DNA from: Kosakonia oryzae
Lineage (GTDB): Bacteria > Pseudomonadota > Gammaproteobacteria > Enterobacterales > Enterobacteriaceae
Reading direction: 5' to 3'
DNA: 64,000 nucleotides
NCBI RefSeq assembly: GCF_001658025.2
Contig: NZ_CP014007.2
Span: 1,612,001 to 1,676,000, forward strand
Numbering within the stretch: position 1 is the stretch's first letter; every line of letters begins with the position of its first letter. Shown piece after piece: positions 25,411 through 37,247 of this stretch. The position numbers and the translations under genes are program-made. The notes below the pieces were generated by a model. That model was not told the DNA's origin. It made no database searches and saw nothing but the letters and a program-made list of their open reading frames with translations.

Positions 25411-27557
25411 TGACAATGATGTCCGCATTTACGCTTAATGTGCGTCCCGACAATATCGCGGTCGTTACCATTGATGTACCGAATGAAAAAATGAACACCC
25501 TGAAAGCGGAGTTTGCAGGTGAAGTTCGCGCCATGCTGAAACAGATCCGCGACAACAAGGCGCTGCGTGGCGTGGTGTTTATCTCGGCCAAGGCTGACAA
25601 TTTCATCGCTGGCGCGGATATCAATATGATCGCCCGTTGCCAGACGGCAAAAGAGGCCGAGGATCTGGCTCGTCAGGGGCAGCAAGTGATGGCAGAGATC
25701 CATGCGCTGTCGATTCCGGTGGTAGCCGCCATTCATGGCGCTTGCCTGGGCGGCGGGCTGGAACTGGCGCTGGCGTGCCATCGCCGGATTTGTACCGACG
25801 ACGGGAAAACAGTGCTGGGATTGCCGGAGGTTCAGTTAGGGCTGCTGCCCGGTTCCGGCGGGACACAGCGATTGCCGCGTCTGATTGGCGTCAGTACGGC
25901 GCTGGAAATGATCCTCACCGGAAAGCAGCTTCGTCCGCGCCAGGCATTAAAAGTCGGGCTGGTGGATGAGGTCGTACCGCAGTCAATTCTCCTTGAGGCC
26001 GCTGTTGATCTGGCCAAACAGGGGCGGCCGACCAGCCGTCATTTGCCGGTTCGTGAACGGGTTCTGGCCGGGCCGTTAGGCCGCGCGTTGCTGTTCCGTA
26101 TGGTGAGTAAGAAAACCGAACAAAAAACCCAGGGGAATTATCCTGCGGCTATGCGCATTTTATCGGTCATTGAAACCGGGCTGACGCAGGGGCGCAGTAG
26201 CGGTTACGACGCGGAGGCGCGCGCATTTGGCCAACTGGCGATGACGCCGCAATCGCAGGCGTTACGCCACCTGTTCTTCGCCAGTACCAGCGTTAAAAAA
26301 GATCCAGGCAGCGAGGTGCAGGCTGGCCCGTTGAACACGATCGGTGTGCTGGGCGGCGGATTAATGGGCGGCGGGATCGCTTTCGTCACGGCAAGCAAAG
26401 CAGGGTTGCCGGTTCGCATAAAAGATATTAATGCGAAAGGGATCAACCACGCGCTGAAATACAGTTGGGAAGAGCTGGATAAAAAAGTGCGTCGTCGCTA
26501 CCTGAAAGCGGGCGAGCGCGATAAGCAGTTGGCGAAAATATCCGGCACCCTGGATTTTAGCGGCTTTGCTCAGCGTGACTTGGTCATTGAGGCGGTGTTT
26601 GAAGATCTGGCTTTGAAACAGAAAATGGTCGCTGAAGTAGAAGCGCATTGTTCTGCTCATACTATTTTTGCCTCCAATACCTCTTCTTTACCAATCGGCG
26701 ATATTGCAGCCCAGGCCGCGCGACCAGAAAAGGTCATCGGATTACATTTTTTCAGCCCGGTGGAAAAAATGCCATTAGTGGAGGTGATCCCACACGCCGG
26801 AACGGATGAGCAGACCATCGCTACCACGGTGAAACTGGCGAAAAAGCAAGGCAAAACGCCGATTGTGGTGGCGGATAAAGCCGGGTTTTACGTGAACCGC
26901 ATTCTTGCTCCCTATATTAATGAAGCCATCCGACTGCTGAGTGAAGGCGAGCGCATCGACGATATTGATCGCGCGCTGGTGAAATTTGGCTTCCCGGTTG
27001 GGCCAATCCAGTTACTGGATGAAGTGGGCATCGATACCGGTACAAAAATTATCCCGGTGCTGGAAAAGGCTTATGGTGAACGGTTTGGCGCGCCTGCAAG
27101 TATTGTTAGCGCAATTCTGAACGACGATCGCAAAGGGCGAAAAAATGGTCGTGGTTTCTATCTTTACCCTGCGAAAGGGCGTAAAAGCAAAAAACAGCCC
27201 GATCCGGCGATTTATCCCCTGATTGGCGTCTCCGGCGGCGGGCGATTATCGGCAGAGCAGATGGCGGAACGCTGTGTGCTGCTGATGCTGAATGAGGCGG
27301 TGCGTTGCCTGGATGAGCAAGTGATTCGCAGCGCGCGAGATGGCGATATTGGCGCGGTATTCGGCATCGGTTTTCCGCCGTTTTTAGGCGGGCCGTTCCA
27401 TTATATAGCGGCATCAGGAGCGGTCGATATCGTGGCGAGGTTGCAGCGGCTGGAAGCGCAATACGGCGCGCGTTTTGCGCCTTGTGAAGCGCTGTTGCGT
27501 ATGGCGGAGCAGGGGGTAATTTTTTGGTCGCAAAAAGAAACTGAAGATGTGAATTAA
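25410..27557 (+). CDS. fadJ: FadJ, fatty-acid oxidation complex alpha subunit
   Basis: 715 residues. Residues about 1-190 are the enoyl-CoA hydratase (crotonase) half with [17 protein letters not shown] and [20 protein letters not shown]. Residues about 310-710 are the 3-hydroxyacyl-CoA dehydrogenase half with the dinucleotide motif [13 protein letters not shown] and the conserved [18 protein letters not shown]. Partner of FadI. The start at the TAATG overlap corresponds to the E. coli start. Confidence 0.97.
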   Translation: MTMMSAFTLNVRPDNIAVVTIDVPNEKMNTLKAEFAGEVRAMLKQIRDNKALRGVVFISAKADNFIAGADINMIARCQTAKEAEDLARQGQQVMAEIHALSIPVVAAIHGACLGGGLELALACHRRICTDDGKTVLGLPEVQLGLLPGSGGTQRLPRLIGVSTALEMILTGKQLRPRQALKVGLVDEVVPQSILLEAAVDLAKQGRPTSRHLPVRERVLAGPLGRALLFRMVSKKTEQKTQGNYPAAMRILSVIETGLTQGRSSGYDAEARAFGQLAMTPQSQALRHLFFASTSVKKDPGSEVQAGPLNTIGVLGGGLMGGGIAFVTASKAGLPVRIKDINAKGINHALKYSWEELDKKVRRRYLKAGERDKQLAKISGTLDFSGFAQRDLVIEAVFEDLALKQKMVAEVEAHCSAHTIFASNTSSLPIGDIAAQAARPEKVIGLHFFSPVEKMPLVEVIPHAGTDEQTIATTVKLAKKQGKTPIVVADKAGFYVNRILAPYINEAIRLLSEGERIDDIDRALVKFGFPVGPIQLLDEVGIDTGTKIIPVLEKAYGERFGAPASIVSAILNDDRKGRKNGRGFYLYPAKGRKSKKQPDPAIYPLIGVSGGGRLSAEQMAERCVLLMLNEAVRCLDEQVIRSARDGDIGAVFGIGFPPFLGGPFHYIAASGAVDIVARLQRLEAQYGARFAPCEALLRMAEQGVIFWSQKETEDVN

Positions 27558-27767
27558 GGTCTAAAAATTTAATTCTGTTATTCCTCATGGCGTTCGCGGT
27601 TATTTTGTAAACAGTGATTGACTATACTTACACCATTGAGGTAAAAAACAGCGTTTCATTCATGGAATGGATCAGGCACAATGCCCGGCCATCGATATTT
27701 TTCCGTCGTCGCGAAATGATTTCGCAGTGAAGGTGTCGATGATTCTGGTTAACAAAAGCGGTGCAAT

Positions 27768-28253
27768 ATGCAAGTTTTTATCATGCGTCACGGCGACGCT
27801 GCCCTCGATGCAGCCAGTGACTCGGTTCGTCCCTTAACCCCTTGTGGCTGTGACGAATCCCGTCAAATGGCAACATGGTTGAAAGGCCAAAAAGTGGATA
27901 TTGAACGTGTTCTGATCAGCCCTTTTTTACGTGCTGAACAGACGCTGGAAAAGGTAGGGGAGTGTATGAACCTGCCTGACAACGTGGAGGTCCTGCCGGA
28001 ACTAACGCCTTGCGGCGATATCGGCCTTGTCAGTGCCTATTTGCAGGCGCTGGCGAATGAAGGAACCTCCTCTGTGCTGGTGATATCTCACCTGCCGCTG
28101 GTGGGGTACCTGGTGTCCGAGCTTTGCCCGGGTGAAGCACCGCCGATGTTTACCACTTCCGCCATCGCCTGCGTTACGCTGGGTGAAGACGGTAAAGGGG
28201 TTTTTGACTGGCAAATGAGTCCCTGCAACCTGAAGATGCGTAAAGCCATCTGA
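27768..28253 (+). CDS. sixA: SixA, phosphohistidine phosphatase
   Basis: 161 residues. The RHG motif of histidine phosphatases is at residues 7-9 (FIMRHGDA), and the second His is in VLVISHLPLVGYL. In E. coli SixA dephosphorylates His of NPr of the nitrogen PTS (and earlier was linked to ArcB). It is monocistronic, with 210 non-coding bases upstream and a terminator downstream. Confidence 0.95.
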   Translation: MQVFIMRHGDAALDAASDSVRPLTPCGCDESRQMATWLKGQKVDIERVLISPFLRAEQTLEKVGECMNLPDNVEVLPELTPCGDIGLVSAYLQALANEGTSSVLVISHLPLVGYLVSELCPGEAPPMFTTSAIACVTLGEDGKGVFDWQMSPCNLKMRKAI

Positions 28254-28276
28254 ATTCGCCGGACACTGAAAAAACG

Positions 28277-28299
28277 AAGAGCCGCATTATGCGGCTCTT
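28277..28299. terminator. Terminator between convergent sixA and smrB
   Basis: AAGAGCCGC / GCGGCTCTT stem with ATTAT loop. The flanking A4 favours termination of the minus-strand gene as well. Confidence 0.8.
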
Positions 28300-28312
28300 G
28301 ACGTTTCTGGCA

Positions 28313-28864
28313 TCAGGGCAGCTCCGGCGGCTGCCACTCTTCCACTTCAATCAGCACCAGAATTGCTGCGTCGCCGCCATACTCTTTCGGCGCCTGGTGA
28401 AACGCCATCACATGCGGGTGCTGCGCCAGCCAGAGCGGTGTCTGTTGCTTCAGAATGTGTTTACCGTGGCCGTGCATCACGCAGGCGCAGAACACATGTT
28501 CACGGCGACAGGCGGCAATCAGCGCGCCCAGTTCTTGCTTCGCCTGTTGCTGTGTTAAACCGTGCAGATCGAGAAACAACTCCGGCGAGTAGTCGCCCCG
28601 GCGGATCTTTTTCAGCTCAAAATGGCTGACATCTTCACGCACATATTTGACCGGACCTTCGGTATTGAGCAGCGGCTGAAACTCGTCGGAAAAGTAGTGA
28701 CTGTTGTCGGCTTGTTCCTGTAATAACCGTTTCACCGGCACTTCGCTGATTTTTTTCCGCGCCGGGCGATGTACTACGGTATCCTGCTTAAGCTGGCGCG
28801 TACCGGTCATCAGTTGCCGGAACAACGCCTGTTCCTCCTCGCTAAGCGATGGTTTCTTTTTCAT
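28313..28864 (-). CDS. smrB: SmrB, ribosome-rescue endonuclease (Smr domain)
   Basis: 183 residues, the same length as in E. coli. The C-terminal Smr domain has [18 protein letters not shown] (DLHG) and [18 protein letters not shown] (GHG). SmrB cleaves mRNA between collided ribosomes. It is divergent from prmB. Confidence 0.95.
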   Translation of the reverse strand: MKKKPSLSEEEQALFRQLMTGTRQLKQDTVVHRPARKKISEVPVKRLLQEQADNSHYFSDEFQPLLNTEGPVKYVREDVSHFELKKIRRGDYSPELFLDLHGLTQQQAKQELGALIAACRREHVFCACVMHGHGKHILKQQTPLWLAQHPHVMAFHQAPKEYGGDAAILVLIEVEEWQPPELP

Positions 28865-29029
28865 CAGTGCGTCTCATCTTTTCTTTTCCTCAGTGTACCC
28901 GACTCACCGCGGCTCCGGTGAAGCAAAATGCATTTTTCCCTCTGGCTGGCGCGTGAGGTGCTGATTTATCGCCGTCTTCATGGCAAACTAGCCGCCGAAT
29001 TTAATGCGAGCATGTGCCTGGGGGATACT

Positions 29030-29962
29030 ATGGATAAAATTTTTGTCGATGAAGCAGTGAATGAGCTGCATACCATTCAGGACATGCTGCGTTGGGCGGT
29101 CAGCCGCTTTAGCGCCGCGAATATCTGGTACGGTCACGGCACGGATAATCCGTGGGACGAAGCGGTGCAACTGGTGCTGCCGACGCTCTATTTGCCGCTC
29201 GATATCCCGGAATATATGCGCAGCGCGCGCCTGACTTCCAGCGAGCGTCACCGCATTGTTGAGCGCGTGATCCGTCGCGTTAACGAGCGTATTCCGGTCG
29301 CTTACCTGACCAACAAAGCGTGGTTCTGCGGCCACGAATTTTATGTCGATGAGCGCGTGCTGGTGCCGCGTTCCCCGATTGGCGAGCTTATCAACAACCG
29401 CTTTGCCGGGCTGATTGATCAACAGCCGCAGCATATTCTGGATATGTGTACCGGCAGCGGCTGTATCGCTATTGCGACGGCGTATGCCTTCCCGGAAGCC
29501 GAAGTGGATGCGGTCGATATCTCCGCGGATGCGCTGGCGGTAACCGAACACAATATTGAAGAGCACGGTCTGATTCACCACGTCACGCCGATCCGTTCTG
29601 ATCTGTTCCGCGAGCTGCCGAAAGTGCAGTACGACCTGATTGTCACCAACCCGCCGTACGTTGATGAAGAAGATATGTCCGATCTGCCGTCGGAATACCG
29701 TCATGAGCCGGAGCTGGGCCTGGCATCAGGCAGCGACGGCCTGAAACTGACGCGCCGTATTCTGGCCTGCGCCCCGGATTACCTTGCTGACCACGGCATC
29801 CTGATTTGTGAAGTCGGCAACAGCATGGTACATCTGATGGAACAATATCCGGACGTCCCGTTCACCTGGCTGGAGTTTGATAACGGTGGGGACGGCGTCT
29901 TTATGCTCACCAAAGCGCAGCTGATTGCCGCTCGCGAACACTTCAGCATCTATAAAGATTAA
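29030..29962 (+). CDS. prmB: PrmB, ribosomal protein uL3 glutamine methyltransferase
   Basis: 310 residues from the ATG at 29,030 (GGGGGAT upstream), matching E. coli length; upstream frame to 28,928 is spurious. S-adenosylmethionine site: [20 protein letters not shown]; catalytic NPPY motif: [15 protein letters not shown]. It methylates the glutamine side chain of ribosomal protein L3. aroC follows after 45 bases. Confidence 0.96.
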   Translation: MDKIFVDEAVNELHTIQDMLRWAVSRFSAANIWYGHGTDNPWDEAVQLVLPTLYLPLDIPEYMRSARLTSSERHRIVERVIRRVNERIPVAYLTNKAWFCGHEFYVDERVLVPRSPIGELINNRFAGLIDQQPQHILDMCTGSGCIAIATAYAFPEAEVDAVDISADALAVTEHNIEEHGLIHHVTPIRSDLFRELPKVQYDLIVTNPPYVDEEDMSDLPSEYRHEPELGLASGSDGLKLTRRILACAPDYLADHGILICEVGNSMVHLMEQYPDVPFTWLEFDNGGDGVFMLTKAQLIAAREHFSIYKD

Positions 29963-30007
29963 AACGACAAAACGACGCTCAACACCAACAACGACAACGG
30001 AGCCGTG

Positions 30008-31093
30008 ATGGCAGGTAACACAATTGGACAGCTTTTCCGCGTAACCACGTTTGGCGAATCGCATGGCCTGGCGCTGGGTTGCATCGTTGACGGCGTACCT
30101 CCGGGTATTCCGCTGACCGAAGCCGATTTACAACACGATCTCGACAGACGACGCCCGGGAACATCGCGCTATACCACCCAGCGTCGCGAACCGGATCAGG
30201 TGAAGATTCTGTCCGGCGTCTTCGAAGGCGTCACCACCGGTACCAGCATTGGCCTGCTGATTGAAAACACCGATCAGCGCTCTCAGGATTACGGTGCGAT
30301 TAAAGATCTGTTCCGTCCGGGCCATGCGGATTACACCTACGAACAAAAATATGGCCTGCGTGACTATCGCGGCGGCGGTCGTTCTTCTGCGCGTGAAACC
30401 GCAATGCGCGTGGCCGCTGGCGCGATCGCCAAGAAATATCTGGCGCAGAAATTTGGCATTGTGATTCGCGGCTGCCTGACGCAGATGGGCGAGATCCCAC
30501 TGGAGATCAAAGACTGGACGCAGGTTGAACAGAACCCGTTTTTCTGCCCGGATCCGGACAAAATCGAGGCGCTGGACGAACTGATGCGTGCTCTGAAAAA
30601 AGAGGGCGATTCCATCGGCGCGAAAGTGACCGTGGTGGCGGATGGCGTTCCGGCCGGTTTTGGCGAGCCGGTGTTTGACCGTCTGGATGCTGATATCGCG
30701 CACGCGCTGATGAGCATCAACGCGGTGAAAGGCGTGGAAATTGGCGACGGCTTTGAAGTCGTGAAGCTGCGCGGCAGCGAAAACCGCGACGAAATCACGC
30801 GGCAGGGTTTTCAGAGCAACCACGCGGGCGGCATTCTTGGCGGCATCAGCAGCGGGCAGCAAATTATTGCCAATATCGCGCTGAAACCCACCTCGAGCAT
30901 TACCGTTCCGGGGCGTACGATTAATCGTTTTGGCGAAGAAGTGGAGATGATCACCAAAGGTCGTCACGATCCGTGCGTGGGCATTCGCGCCGTGCCGATC
31001 GCCGAAGCGATGCTGGCGATCGTACTGATGGATCATTTCCTGCGTCAGCGCGCGCAAAACGCTGATGTCACCACTGATATTCCACGCTGGTAA
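30008..31093 (+). CDS. aroC: AroC, chorismate synthase
   Basis: 361 residues from the ATG at 30,008 (a GTG three bases earlier is possible). Chorismate synthase signatures are [18 protein letters not shown] near residue 15, [21 protein letters not shown] near 120, and [18 protein letters not shown] near 325. It makes chorismate from EPSP with reduced FMN, the last shikimate step. It heads a compact run with mepA, yfcA and epmC. Confidence 0.98.
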   Translation: MAGNTIGQLFRVTTFGESHGLALGCIVDGVPPGIPLTEADLQHDLDRRRPGTSRYTTQRREPDQVKILSGVFEGVTTGTSIGLLIENTDQRSQDYGAIKDLFRPGHADYTYEQKYGLRDYRGGGRSSARETAMRVAAGAIAKKYLAQKFGIVIRGCLTQMGEIPLEIKDWTQVEQNPFFCPDPDKIEALDELMRALKKEGDSIGAKVTVVADGVPAGFGEPVFDRLDADIAHALMSINAVKGVEIGDGFEVVKLRGSENRDEITRQGFQSNHAGGILGGISSGQQIIANIALKPTSSITVPGRTINRFGEEVEMITKGRHDPCVGIRAVPIAEAMLAIVLMDHFLRQRAQNADVTTDIPRW

Positions 31094-31096
31094 ACA

Positions 31097-31921
31097 ATGA
31101 AAAAAACGGCAATTGCGCTGTTAACTCTGCTGGTGTGCGCCGCCGCGACGGCGGCGACTCCGTGGCAAAAATTGACGCATCCGGTCGCCGGTAGCCCGCA
31201 ATCCATTGGCGCGTTCGCCAATGGTTGTATTGTTGGTGCGCATGCGCTGCCGCTGCAATCGGACAACTATCAGGTGATGCGTACTGACCAGCGGCGCTAT
31301 TTTGGCCATCCCGATCTGGTGCTGTTTATTCAGCGTCTGAGCACTCAGGTGCACAATCTGGGGCTGGGTACGGTGCTGGTAGGCGATATGGGAATGCCGG
31401 CCGGTGGACGTTTCAACGGCGGCCACGCCAGCCATCAATCCGGGCTGGATGTTGATATCTTCCTGCAACTGCCGAAAACGCGCTGGAGCGCCGCGCAGTT
31501 GCTGAAACCACAGGCGCTGGATCTTGTCTCACGCGATGGTAAGCAGGTCGTGCCCGCGCTGTGGAAGCCGGAAATCAGTAGCATGATCAAGCTGGCGGCA
31601 CAAGATAACGATGTGACGCGCATTTTCGTTAATCCGGCGATCAAACAGCAGCTTTGCCTCGATGCCGGAACCGATCGCGACTGGCTGCGTAAAGTGCGTC
31701 CGTGGTTCCAGCATCGTGCGCATATGCACGTGCGTTTGCGCTGCCCGGCCGATAGCCTGGAGTGCCAGGATCAACCTCTGCCGCCGCCTGGCGACGGTTG
31801 CGGCGCAGAACTGCAAAGCTGGTTTGAACCGGCGAAACCCGGCAGCACAATCCCTGAGAAAAAGACGCCGCCGCCATTGCCGCCGTCTTGTCAGGCTTTA
31901 CTGGATGAACACGCACTCTGA
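31097..31921 (+). CDS. mepA: MepA, penicillin-insensitive murein endopeptidase
   Basis: 274 residues with a signal peptide ([19 protein letters not shown]). Zinc-site motifs of the LAS metallopeptidases are present: [18 protein letters not shown] (His, Asp) and [12 protein letters not shown] (His). It cuts peptidoglycan cross-links in the periplasm. It starts three bases after aroC and its stop overlaps the yfcA start (TGATG). Confidence 0.96.
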   Translation: MKKTAIALLTLLVCAAATAATPWQKLTHPVAGSPQSIGAFANGCIVGAHALPLQSDNYQVMRTDQRRYFGHPDLVLFIQRLSTQVHNLGLGTVLVGDMGMPAGGRFNGGHASHQSGLDVDIFLQLPKTRWSAAQLLKPQALDLVSRDGKQVVPALWKPEISSMIKLAAQDNDVTRIFVNPAIKQQLCLDAGTDRDWLRKVRPWFQHRAHMHVRLRCPADSLECQDQPLPPPGDGCGAELQSWFEPAKPGSTIPEKKTPPPLPPSCQALLDEHAL

Positions 31922-32733
31922 TGGAACTCTTTCAACAACTGTTTATGGTATCGCCATTACTGCTGGTGGTGCTTTTTTTTGTCGCGCTGCTGGCCGGTTT
32001 TATTGACGCGCTGGCGGGCGGCGGCGGGCTGTTAACGGTGCCTGCGTTACTGGCGGCAGGTATGACGCCAGCCCAGGCGCTGGCAACGAATAAATTACAG
32101 GCCTGCGGCGGTTCGATTTCTGCGACGCTGTATTTTATCCGCCGCAAAGTGGTGAATCTTGCCGATCAGAAACTCAATATCCTGATGACCTTTATCGGCT
32201 CAACCACCGGTGCGCTATTGGTGCAGCACGTGCAATCGGATGTGCTGCGTCAAATCCTGCCGGTTCTGGTGATCTGTATCGGTCTCTACTTTCTATTGAT
32301 GCCGAAGCTGGGTGAGGAAGATCGTCAGCGTCGTTTGTACGGGCTGCCGTTTGCGCTGGTGTCTGGCGGCTGTGTCGGTTTTTACGACGGTTTCTTCGGC
32401 CCCGGCGCCGGTTCATTTTACGCGCTGGCTTTTGTGACGCTCGCAGGGTTCAACCTGGCGAAATCCACCGCGCATGCCAAAGTGCTGAATGCCACCTCGA
32501 ATGTCGGCGGTCTGCTGCTGTTTATTATTGGCGGCAAAGTTGTGTGGGGCACGGGTTTCATTATGCTGGCCGGGCAGTTTCTCGGCGCGCGGATGGGCTC
32601 GCGTCTGGTGCTCAGCAAAGGGCAAAAACTCATTCGTCCGATGATTGTGATTGTCTCGGCGGTGATGAGTGCAAAACTTCTTTATGACAGTCACGGCCAG
32701 GAGATCCTCCATTTTCTGGGGGTGAACGTATGA
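31921..32733 (+). CDS. yfcA: YfcA, TauE/SafE-family membrane protein
   Basis: 270 residues with about eight hydrophobic segments. The duplicated TauE/SafE motif is clear: FIDALAGGGGLLTVPALLAAG with ATNKLQ, and GFYDGFFGPGAGSFYALAF with LNATSNVGGL. This family moves small anions such as sulfite or sulfoacetate; the substrate of YfcA is not known. Its stop overlaps the epmC start by four bases. Confidence 0.93.
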   Translation: MELFQQLFMVSPLLLVVLFFVALLAGFIDALAGGGGLLTVPALLAAGMTPAQALATNKLQACGGSISATLYFIRRKVVNLADQKLNILMTFIGSTTGALLVQHVQSDVLRQILPVLVICIGLYFLLMPKLGEEDRQRRLYGLPFALVSGGCVGFYDGFFGPGAGSFYALAFVTLAGFNLAKSTAHAKVLNATSNVGGLLLFIIGGKVVWGTGFIMLAGQFLGARMGSRLVLSKGQKLIRPMIVIVSAVMSAKLLYDSHGQEILHFLGVNV

Positions 32734-33269
32734 CACATCACTACCAACAATTGATTGATATTTTTGACGGCTGCTTTGCCGACGATTTTAATACCCGTCT
32801 GATTAAAGGCGATGACGAACCGATCTATCTTCCTGCTGATGCGGACGCGCCGTATAACCGCATTGTTTTTGCTCACGGTTTTTATGCCAGCGCGTTACAT
32901 GAGATTTCGCACTGGTGTATCGCCGGTGCCGAGCGTCGCAAGCAGGTGGATTTTGGCTACTGGTATTGCCCTGACGGCCGCGATGCCGTAACGCAGGGGC
33001 AGTTCGAGGATGTTGAAGTAAAACCGCAGGCGTTTGACTGGTTGTTTTGCGTGGCGGCGGGTTTCCCGTTTAATGTCAGTTGCGACAACCTGGAAGGCGA
33101 TGTCGAGCCAGATCGTATCGTGTTCCAGCGCCGCGTTCACGCGCAGGTCATGGCTTATCTGGAGCAGGGCATTCCCCCGCGCCCGGCGCGTTTTATCAAG
33201 GCATTACAGGATTATTATCAAACGCCGCCTTTAGCGGCAGAACAGTTCCCATGGCCGGAAGATCTTTGA
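32730..33269 (+). CDS. epmC: EpmC, elongation factor P hydroxylase
   Basis: 179 residues (182 in E. coli). Metal-site candidates lie in ALHEISHWCIAGAERRKQVD (HE and H). EpmC hydroxylates the lysyl-modified lysine of elongation factor P. The ATG overlaps the yfcA stop (ATGA). Confidence 0.94.
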   Translation: MTHHYQQLIDIFDGCFADDFNTRLIKGDDEPIYLPADADAPYNRIVFAHGFYASALHEISHWCIAGAERRKQVDFGYWYCPDGRDAVTQGQFEDVEVKPQAFDWLFCVAAGFPFNVSCDNLEGDVEPDRIVFQRRVHAQVMAYLEQGIPPRPARFIKALQDYYQTPPLAAEQFPWPEDL

Positions 33270-33296
33270 AGCCATGTTGTCAAAAGAGGAAGATAG

Positions 33297-33575
33297 ATGA
33301 TCGCGGAGTTTGAATCACGCATTCTGGCGTTAATCGATAGTATGGTGGATCACGCCAGTGATGATGAGTTGTTTGCGGGCGGTTATCTGCGCGGCCATTT
33401 GACGCTGGCAGTGGCTGAACTGGAAGGCGATGACAACCATTCGCCGGAAAATCTGTACCAGAAAGTCACCAGTAGCGTGGAAACCGCCATTCAGGCTGGA
33501 GAACTGTCGCCGCGCGATCAGGCGCTGGTGATGGGCATGTGGGAAAACCTCTATCAGCAGGCGAAGTCGCATTAA
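33297..33575 (+). CDS. yfcL: YfcL family protein
   Basis: A 92-residue acidic protein, wholly conserved in place after epmC. Typical stretch: [20 protein letters not shown]. No function is established. It is preceded by an AGGAAGATAG leader. Confidence 0.93.
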   Translation: MIAEFESRILALIDSMVDHASDDELFAGGYLRGHLTLAVAELEGDDNHSPENLYQKVTSSVETAIQAGELSPRDQALVMGMWENLYQQAKSH

Positions 33576-33589
33576 GTGGCGTTTGGCGG

Positions 33590-33660
33590 GGTAATGTTGA
33601 CGCTTATCCGGCCAATATCCGGGCCTGCGGATTTGTAGGCCGGATAAAACAACATCCGGC
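33590..33660. repeat. REP/BIME-type intergenic repeat
   Basis: Contains two facing copies of the enterobacterial REP core, GACGCTTATCCGGCC on the left and TTGTAGGCCGGATAA on the right, separated by about 25 bases. It lies between convergent yfcL and mnmC, a normal location for such elements, which can stabilise upstream mRNA. Confidence 0.75.
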
Positions 33661-33664
33661 AAAT

Positions 33665-35665
33665 TCACTTCACCGCTCTGCCTTTCAATAACTTTCTGAC
33701 CCACAAACGATTCGGATTAAGCGCTGCCAGTGTTTCGCCATCCAGCGGAATCGGCTCGTCACTCATCTGCGAAGCCAGAATCTCCGCCGCCAGCGGCGCG
33801 CTGCACAAACCGCGCGAACCGAGCGCGCCAAGCATGAATAAATCTTCGTAGACCGGTGCGCTGACCGCTTCTTCCGGCCGTTCCGCCAGTTGGGCATAAG
33901 CTGCCAGCGTGGCGTCAAAGTCGGCGACATTCCCGACCATCGGCAGATGATCCCGCGTTGCGCAGCGCACGCCGCAACGCGCGTCGCCATCGCTGACATC
34001 CACCTCTTTAGCCCAGGCTGCATGCGGGAAACAGTCGATAAGCCGCTGGCGATTCTGCTGCTGATCCGCCGCGCTGTAATCTGCCTCCTGTTGCCCGCGA
34101 TGATAGCTGGCACCGATGCAGTGCTGCTGGTTATGCGGGTTCTGCGGCGTCAGATAGCCGTCATAGCACAGCACCTGGCGAAGCGCAGAGAGCATATTGC
34201 TGGTCGGAATATGGCTGACCTGGCCGGCAACAGGGTAGACGGGCAGTTTCTCCGTTTGCGGGAAATGGTGAATGCGATGCCCGTTGGCCAGCACGACCGC
34301 CGCATGTTCCCGCGCACTGCCATCACGGAAATGCAATTGCCAGTGTTGTCCGTCACGGGTTAATTGTTCGACTTCATGTCCATAATGCACCTGCAAACCC
34401 TGCTCGCAGGCAAGCTGAATCACGGTGGCCGTTAACTGCGCCGGGCAGAGCCAGCCGCCGAGCGGGTAATTCACGCCGCCACATTCCGTTTCCACGCCGG
34501 TTTCGGCTTTCACCGCTTGTGCATCAACCGCACGGGCAATCTCCGGCGGCAGATCCAGCGTCAGCATTTGCGCGATTTTTTGTTGGCTTTTTTCATCCCA
34601 ACCAAGCTGTGTGACGCCGCACCATTGATGGTCAAACGTCACGGGTAACGCATCGTACAGACGGCGGGCAAAGGTAAACGCCGCAGGGAAGAAGCGGGCC
34701 AGCGCCGGATCGTGAGCGCTGAGCAGCGGATAAAGCGCTCCCTGGCGGTTGCCGGATGCGCCCTCGGCGGGCGCGTCGTCGGCGCAGTAAAGCGTCACCT
34801 GCCAGCCGCGTCGCAACAAAGCCAGCGATAACAGCGCGCTGGCGACACCGCCGCCAATCAGCGCCACATCGCGTACCTCGGTTCCGCTGCGGGCAAACCA
34901 CGGCGCACGCGGTGCAGGCGCAACGCTGTTCTCCATTACGCCGGTCAACATTTCGCGTTTGCGGCCAAAACCTTTGCTTTTGCGCATGGTAAAGCCCGCT
35001 TCCTGCAAACCCCGACGGACAAAACCTGCCGAGGTAAAAGTCGCCAGCGTGCCGCCCGGTCTTGCCAGGCGAGCCATTGCGGCAAACAGGTTTGGCGTCC
35101 ACATATCCGGGTTTTTCGCCGGTGCAAAGCCATCCAGAAACCAGGCATCGACGCGCTGGTTTAAGGAATCATCAAGCGTATCGGTGAGTTGATTGATATC
35201 GCCAAACCATAAATCCAGCGTCACACGGCCTTCATCGAGCAGCAATCGGTGGCAGCCGCCAAAGGGCAGCGGCCACTGCGCCTGTAACTGTTCCGCCCAG
35301 GGTGCCAGTTCCGGCCAGTGCGCGTGGGCTTTGCGCAGATCGTCCTGGGTGAGAGGAAATTTTTCAAAACTGATGAAATGTAATCTTTCCAGGGTAGCGT
35401 CAGGGTTGGCTGCGCGAAAGGCCGCGAATGCCTGCCACAACGTGAGAAAATTCAGACCGGTGCCAAACCCGCTCTCCGCAACCACAAACAGCGGGCGCGG
35501 GTGTTCAGGAAAACGCTGTTCCAGTTGGTTGCCGCCGAGAAAAACATAACGCGTCTCTTCCAGTCCGTTATCATTAGAGAAGTAGACGTCGTCGAAATCT
35601 CGGGAAACAGGTGTACCCTCAGCGTTGAATTCAAGGTTGGCAGATTGTATAGCGGTTTGTTTCAC
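33665..35665 (-). CDS. mnmC: MnmC, bifunctional tRNA mnm5s2U34 biosynthesis protein
   Basis: 666 residues from a GTG at 35,665, where similarity to E. coli MnmC begins ([20 protein letters not shown]); the open frame continues upstream without homology. The N-terminal half is the methyltransferase ([13 protein letters not shown], then [17 protein letters not shown]). The C-terminal half is the FAD oxidase ([20 protein letters not shown]). It finishes the wobble modification begun by MnmE/MnmG. It is divergent from fabB. Confidence 0.96.
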   Translation of the reverse strand: MKQTAIQSANLEFNAEGTPVSRDFDDVYFSNDNGLEETRYVFLGGNQLEQRFPEHPRPLFVVAESGFGTGLNFLTLWQAFAAFRAANPDATLERLHFISFEKFPLTQDDLRKAHAHWPELAPWAEQLQAQWPLPFGGCHRLLLDEGRVTLDLWFGDINQLTDTLDDSLNQRVDAWFLDGFAPAKNPDMWTPNLFAAMARLARPGGTLATFTSAGFVRRGLQEAGFTMRKSKGFGRKREMLTGVMENSVAPAPRAPWFARSGTEVRDVALIGGGVASALLSLALLRRGWQVTLYCADDAPAEGASGNRQGALYPLLSAHDPALARFFPAAFTFARRLYDALPVTFDHQWCGVTQLGWDEKSQQKIAQMLTLDLPPEIARAVDAQAVKAETGVETECGGVNYPLGGWLCPAQLTATVIQLACEQGLQVHYGHEVEQLTRDGQHWQLHFRDGSAREHAAVVLANGHRIHHFPQTEKLPVYPVAGQVSHIPTSNMLSALRQVLCYDGYLTPQNPHNQQHCIGASYHRGQQEADYSAADQQQNRQRLIDCFPHAAWAKEVDVSDGDARCGVRCATRDHLPMVGNVADFDATLAAYAQLAERPEEAVSAPVYEDLFMLGALGSRGLCSAPLAAEILASQMSDEPIPLDGETLAALNPNRLWVRKLLKGRAVK

Positions 35666-35741
35666 GTAAGTTACTCGTCCATCAGGCAGTGTCCCGATCT
35701 TAACGAGGGACAAAGAAAGGCGCAAATTTCCGCCGAAAATG

Positions 35742-35756
35742 TCTGATCGGACTTGT
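35742..35756. promoter_or_regulatory. FadR-like site upstream of fabB
   Basis: CTGATC-G-GACTTG matches 10 of 14 defined bases when the flanks are counted. In E. coli FadR activates fabB from a site in the same place. Confidence 0.55.
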
Positions 35757-35759
35757 TCG

Positions 35760-35775
35760 GCGTACAAGTGTACGC
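35760..35775. promoter_or_regulatory. FabR operator upstream of fabB
   Basis: GCGTACA-AG-TGTACGC is a perfect 7+7 palindrome close to the known FabR operator. FabR represses fabB (and fabA) in response to unsaturated acyl chains. Confidence 0.75.
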
Positions 35776-35820
35776 TATCTTGCGACACGAAACTTAATTA
35801 GTGTGACTTAGGGGTATTGA

Positions 35821-37035
35821 ATGAAACGTGCAGTGATTACTGGCCTGGGCATCGTTTCCAGCATTGGTAATAACCAGCAGGAAGTCCTGGCATCTCTGCG
35901 TGAAGGACGCTCAGGGATCACATTCTCTCAGGAATTTAAAGATTCCGGCATGCGCAGCCACGTATGGGGTAACGTTAAACTGGACACCACTGGTTTGATC
36001 GACCGTAAAGTGGTTCGTTTCATGAACGATGCCTCTATCTATTCCTATCTTTCCATGCAGCAGGCGATCGAAGATGCTGGCCTGAAAGACGAGGTTTATC
36101 AGAACAACCCGCGCGTGGGCCTGATTGCAGGTTCTGGCGGTTCTTCTAAATCTCAGGTTTTCGGCGCTGATGCGATGCGTAGCCCGCGTGGTCTGAAAGC
36201 TGTGGGGCCTTATGTGGTGACCAAAGCGATGGCGTCGGCGGTGTCCGCTTGCCTCGCAACACCCTTTAAAATCCACGGCGTTAACTACTCTATCAGCTCT
36301 GCTTGCGCCACTTCCGCGCACTGCATCGGTAACGCAGTAGAACAGATTCAACTGGGCAAACAGGACATCGTTTTTGCTGGCGGCGGCGAAGAGCTGTGCT
36401 GGGAAATGGCCTGCGAATTTGACGCGATGGGCGCGCTGTCCACCAAATACAATGAAACGCCAGAAAAAGCTTCCCGTACCTATGACAAACACCGTGACGG
36501 TTTCGTTATCGCGGGCGGCGGCGGCATGGTTGTTGTTGAAGAGCTGGAGCATGCACTGGCGCGTGGCGCGCACATCTATGCAGAGATCGTTGGCTACGGC
36601 GCGACTTCTGATGGTGCGGACATGGTAGCGCCGTCAGGCGAAGGCGCAGTGCGTTGCATGAAGATGGCAATGCAAGACGTTGATACACCGATCGACTACC
36701 TGAACTCCCACGGTACTTCCACGCCGGTTGGCGACGTGAAAGAACTGGGCGCTATTCGCGAAGTGTTCGGCGACAATAGCCCGGCTATCTCCGCAACCAA
36801 AGCGATGACCGGTCACTCTCTGGGCGCTGCTGGCGTACAGGAAGCGATCTACTCGCTGCTGATGCTGGAACACGGCTTTATCGCGCCGAGCATCAACGTG
36901 GAAGAGCTGGACGAGCAGGCTGTTGGCCTGAATATCGTGACAAAACCGATGGAAGCCTCGTTGACAACGGTAATGTCCAACAGCTTCGGTTTTGGCGGTA
37001 CTAACGCCACGCTGGTGATGCGCAAACTGAAATAA
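35821..37035 (+). CDS. fabB: FabB, 3-ketoacyl-ACP synthase I
   Basis: 404 residues (406 in E. coli). Catalytic Cys in [18 protein letters not shown], His in [16 protein letters not shown] and His in [17 protein letters not shown] form the Cys-His-His triad. It elongates acyl-ACP and is needed for unsaturated fatty acids. It is controlled from the FadR/FabR sites just upstream and ends in a strong terminator. Confidence 0.98.
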   Translation: MKRAVITGLGIVSSIGNNQQEVLASLREGRSGITFSQEFKDSGMRSHVWGNVKLDTTGLIDRKVVRFMNDASIYSYLSMQQAIEDAGLKDEVYQNNPRVGLIAGSGGSSKSQVFGADAMRSPRGLKAVGPYVVTKAMASAVSACLATPFKIHGVNYSISSACATSAHCIGNAVEQIQLGKQDIVFAGGGEELCWEMACEFDAMGALSTKYNETPEKASRTYDKHRDGFVIAGGGGMVVVEELEHALARGAHIYAEIVGYGATSDGADMVAPSGEGAVRCMKMAMQDVDTPIDYLNSHGTSTPVGDVKELGAIREVFGDNSPAISATKAMTGHSLGAAGVQEAIYSLLMLEHGFIAPSINVEELDEQAVGLNIVTKPMEASLTTVMSNSFGFGGTNATLVMRKLK

Positions 37036-37053
37036 GTTTGTCTGTAAGCAGAA

Positions 37054-37080
37054 AAAGAGAGCCACTGGCTCTCTTTTTTT
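37054..37080 (+). terminator. Rho-independent terminator after fabB
   Basis: AAAGAGAGCC / GGCTCTCTTT stem with ACT loop and a T7 run. Confidence 0.92.
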
Positions 37081-37247
37081 ATGCATTGACAAACTGCCGT
37101 TGCGGCAGGCAAACTCCTCGGCGCAACATTATCAACACGATAATCCGTAAGCGTTTAACGTTAACCAACGCACCTTAATCCTGGCACTCAGGTAGAGGGG
37201 GCGTGGTTCTTCCAAATCCCGCCTTACTCTGCGTTATGGAGTAATGC

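Noticed and set aside
35666-35788. Upstream extension of mnmC by 41 codons
   Set aside because: Runs through the fabB regulatory region and has no homology; similarity begins at the GTG at 35,665.
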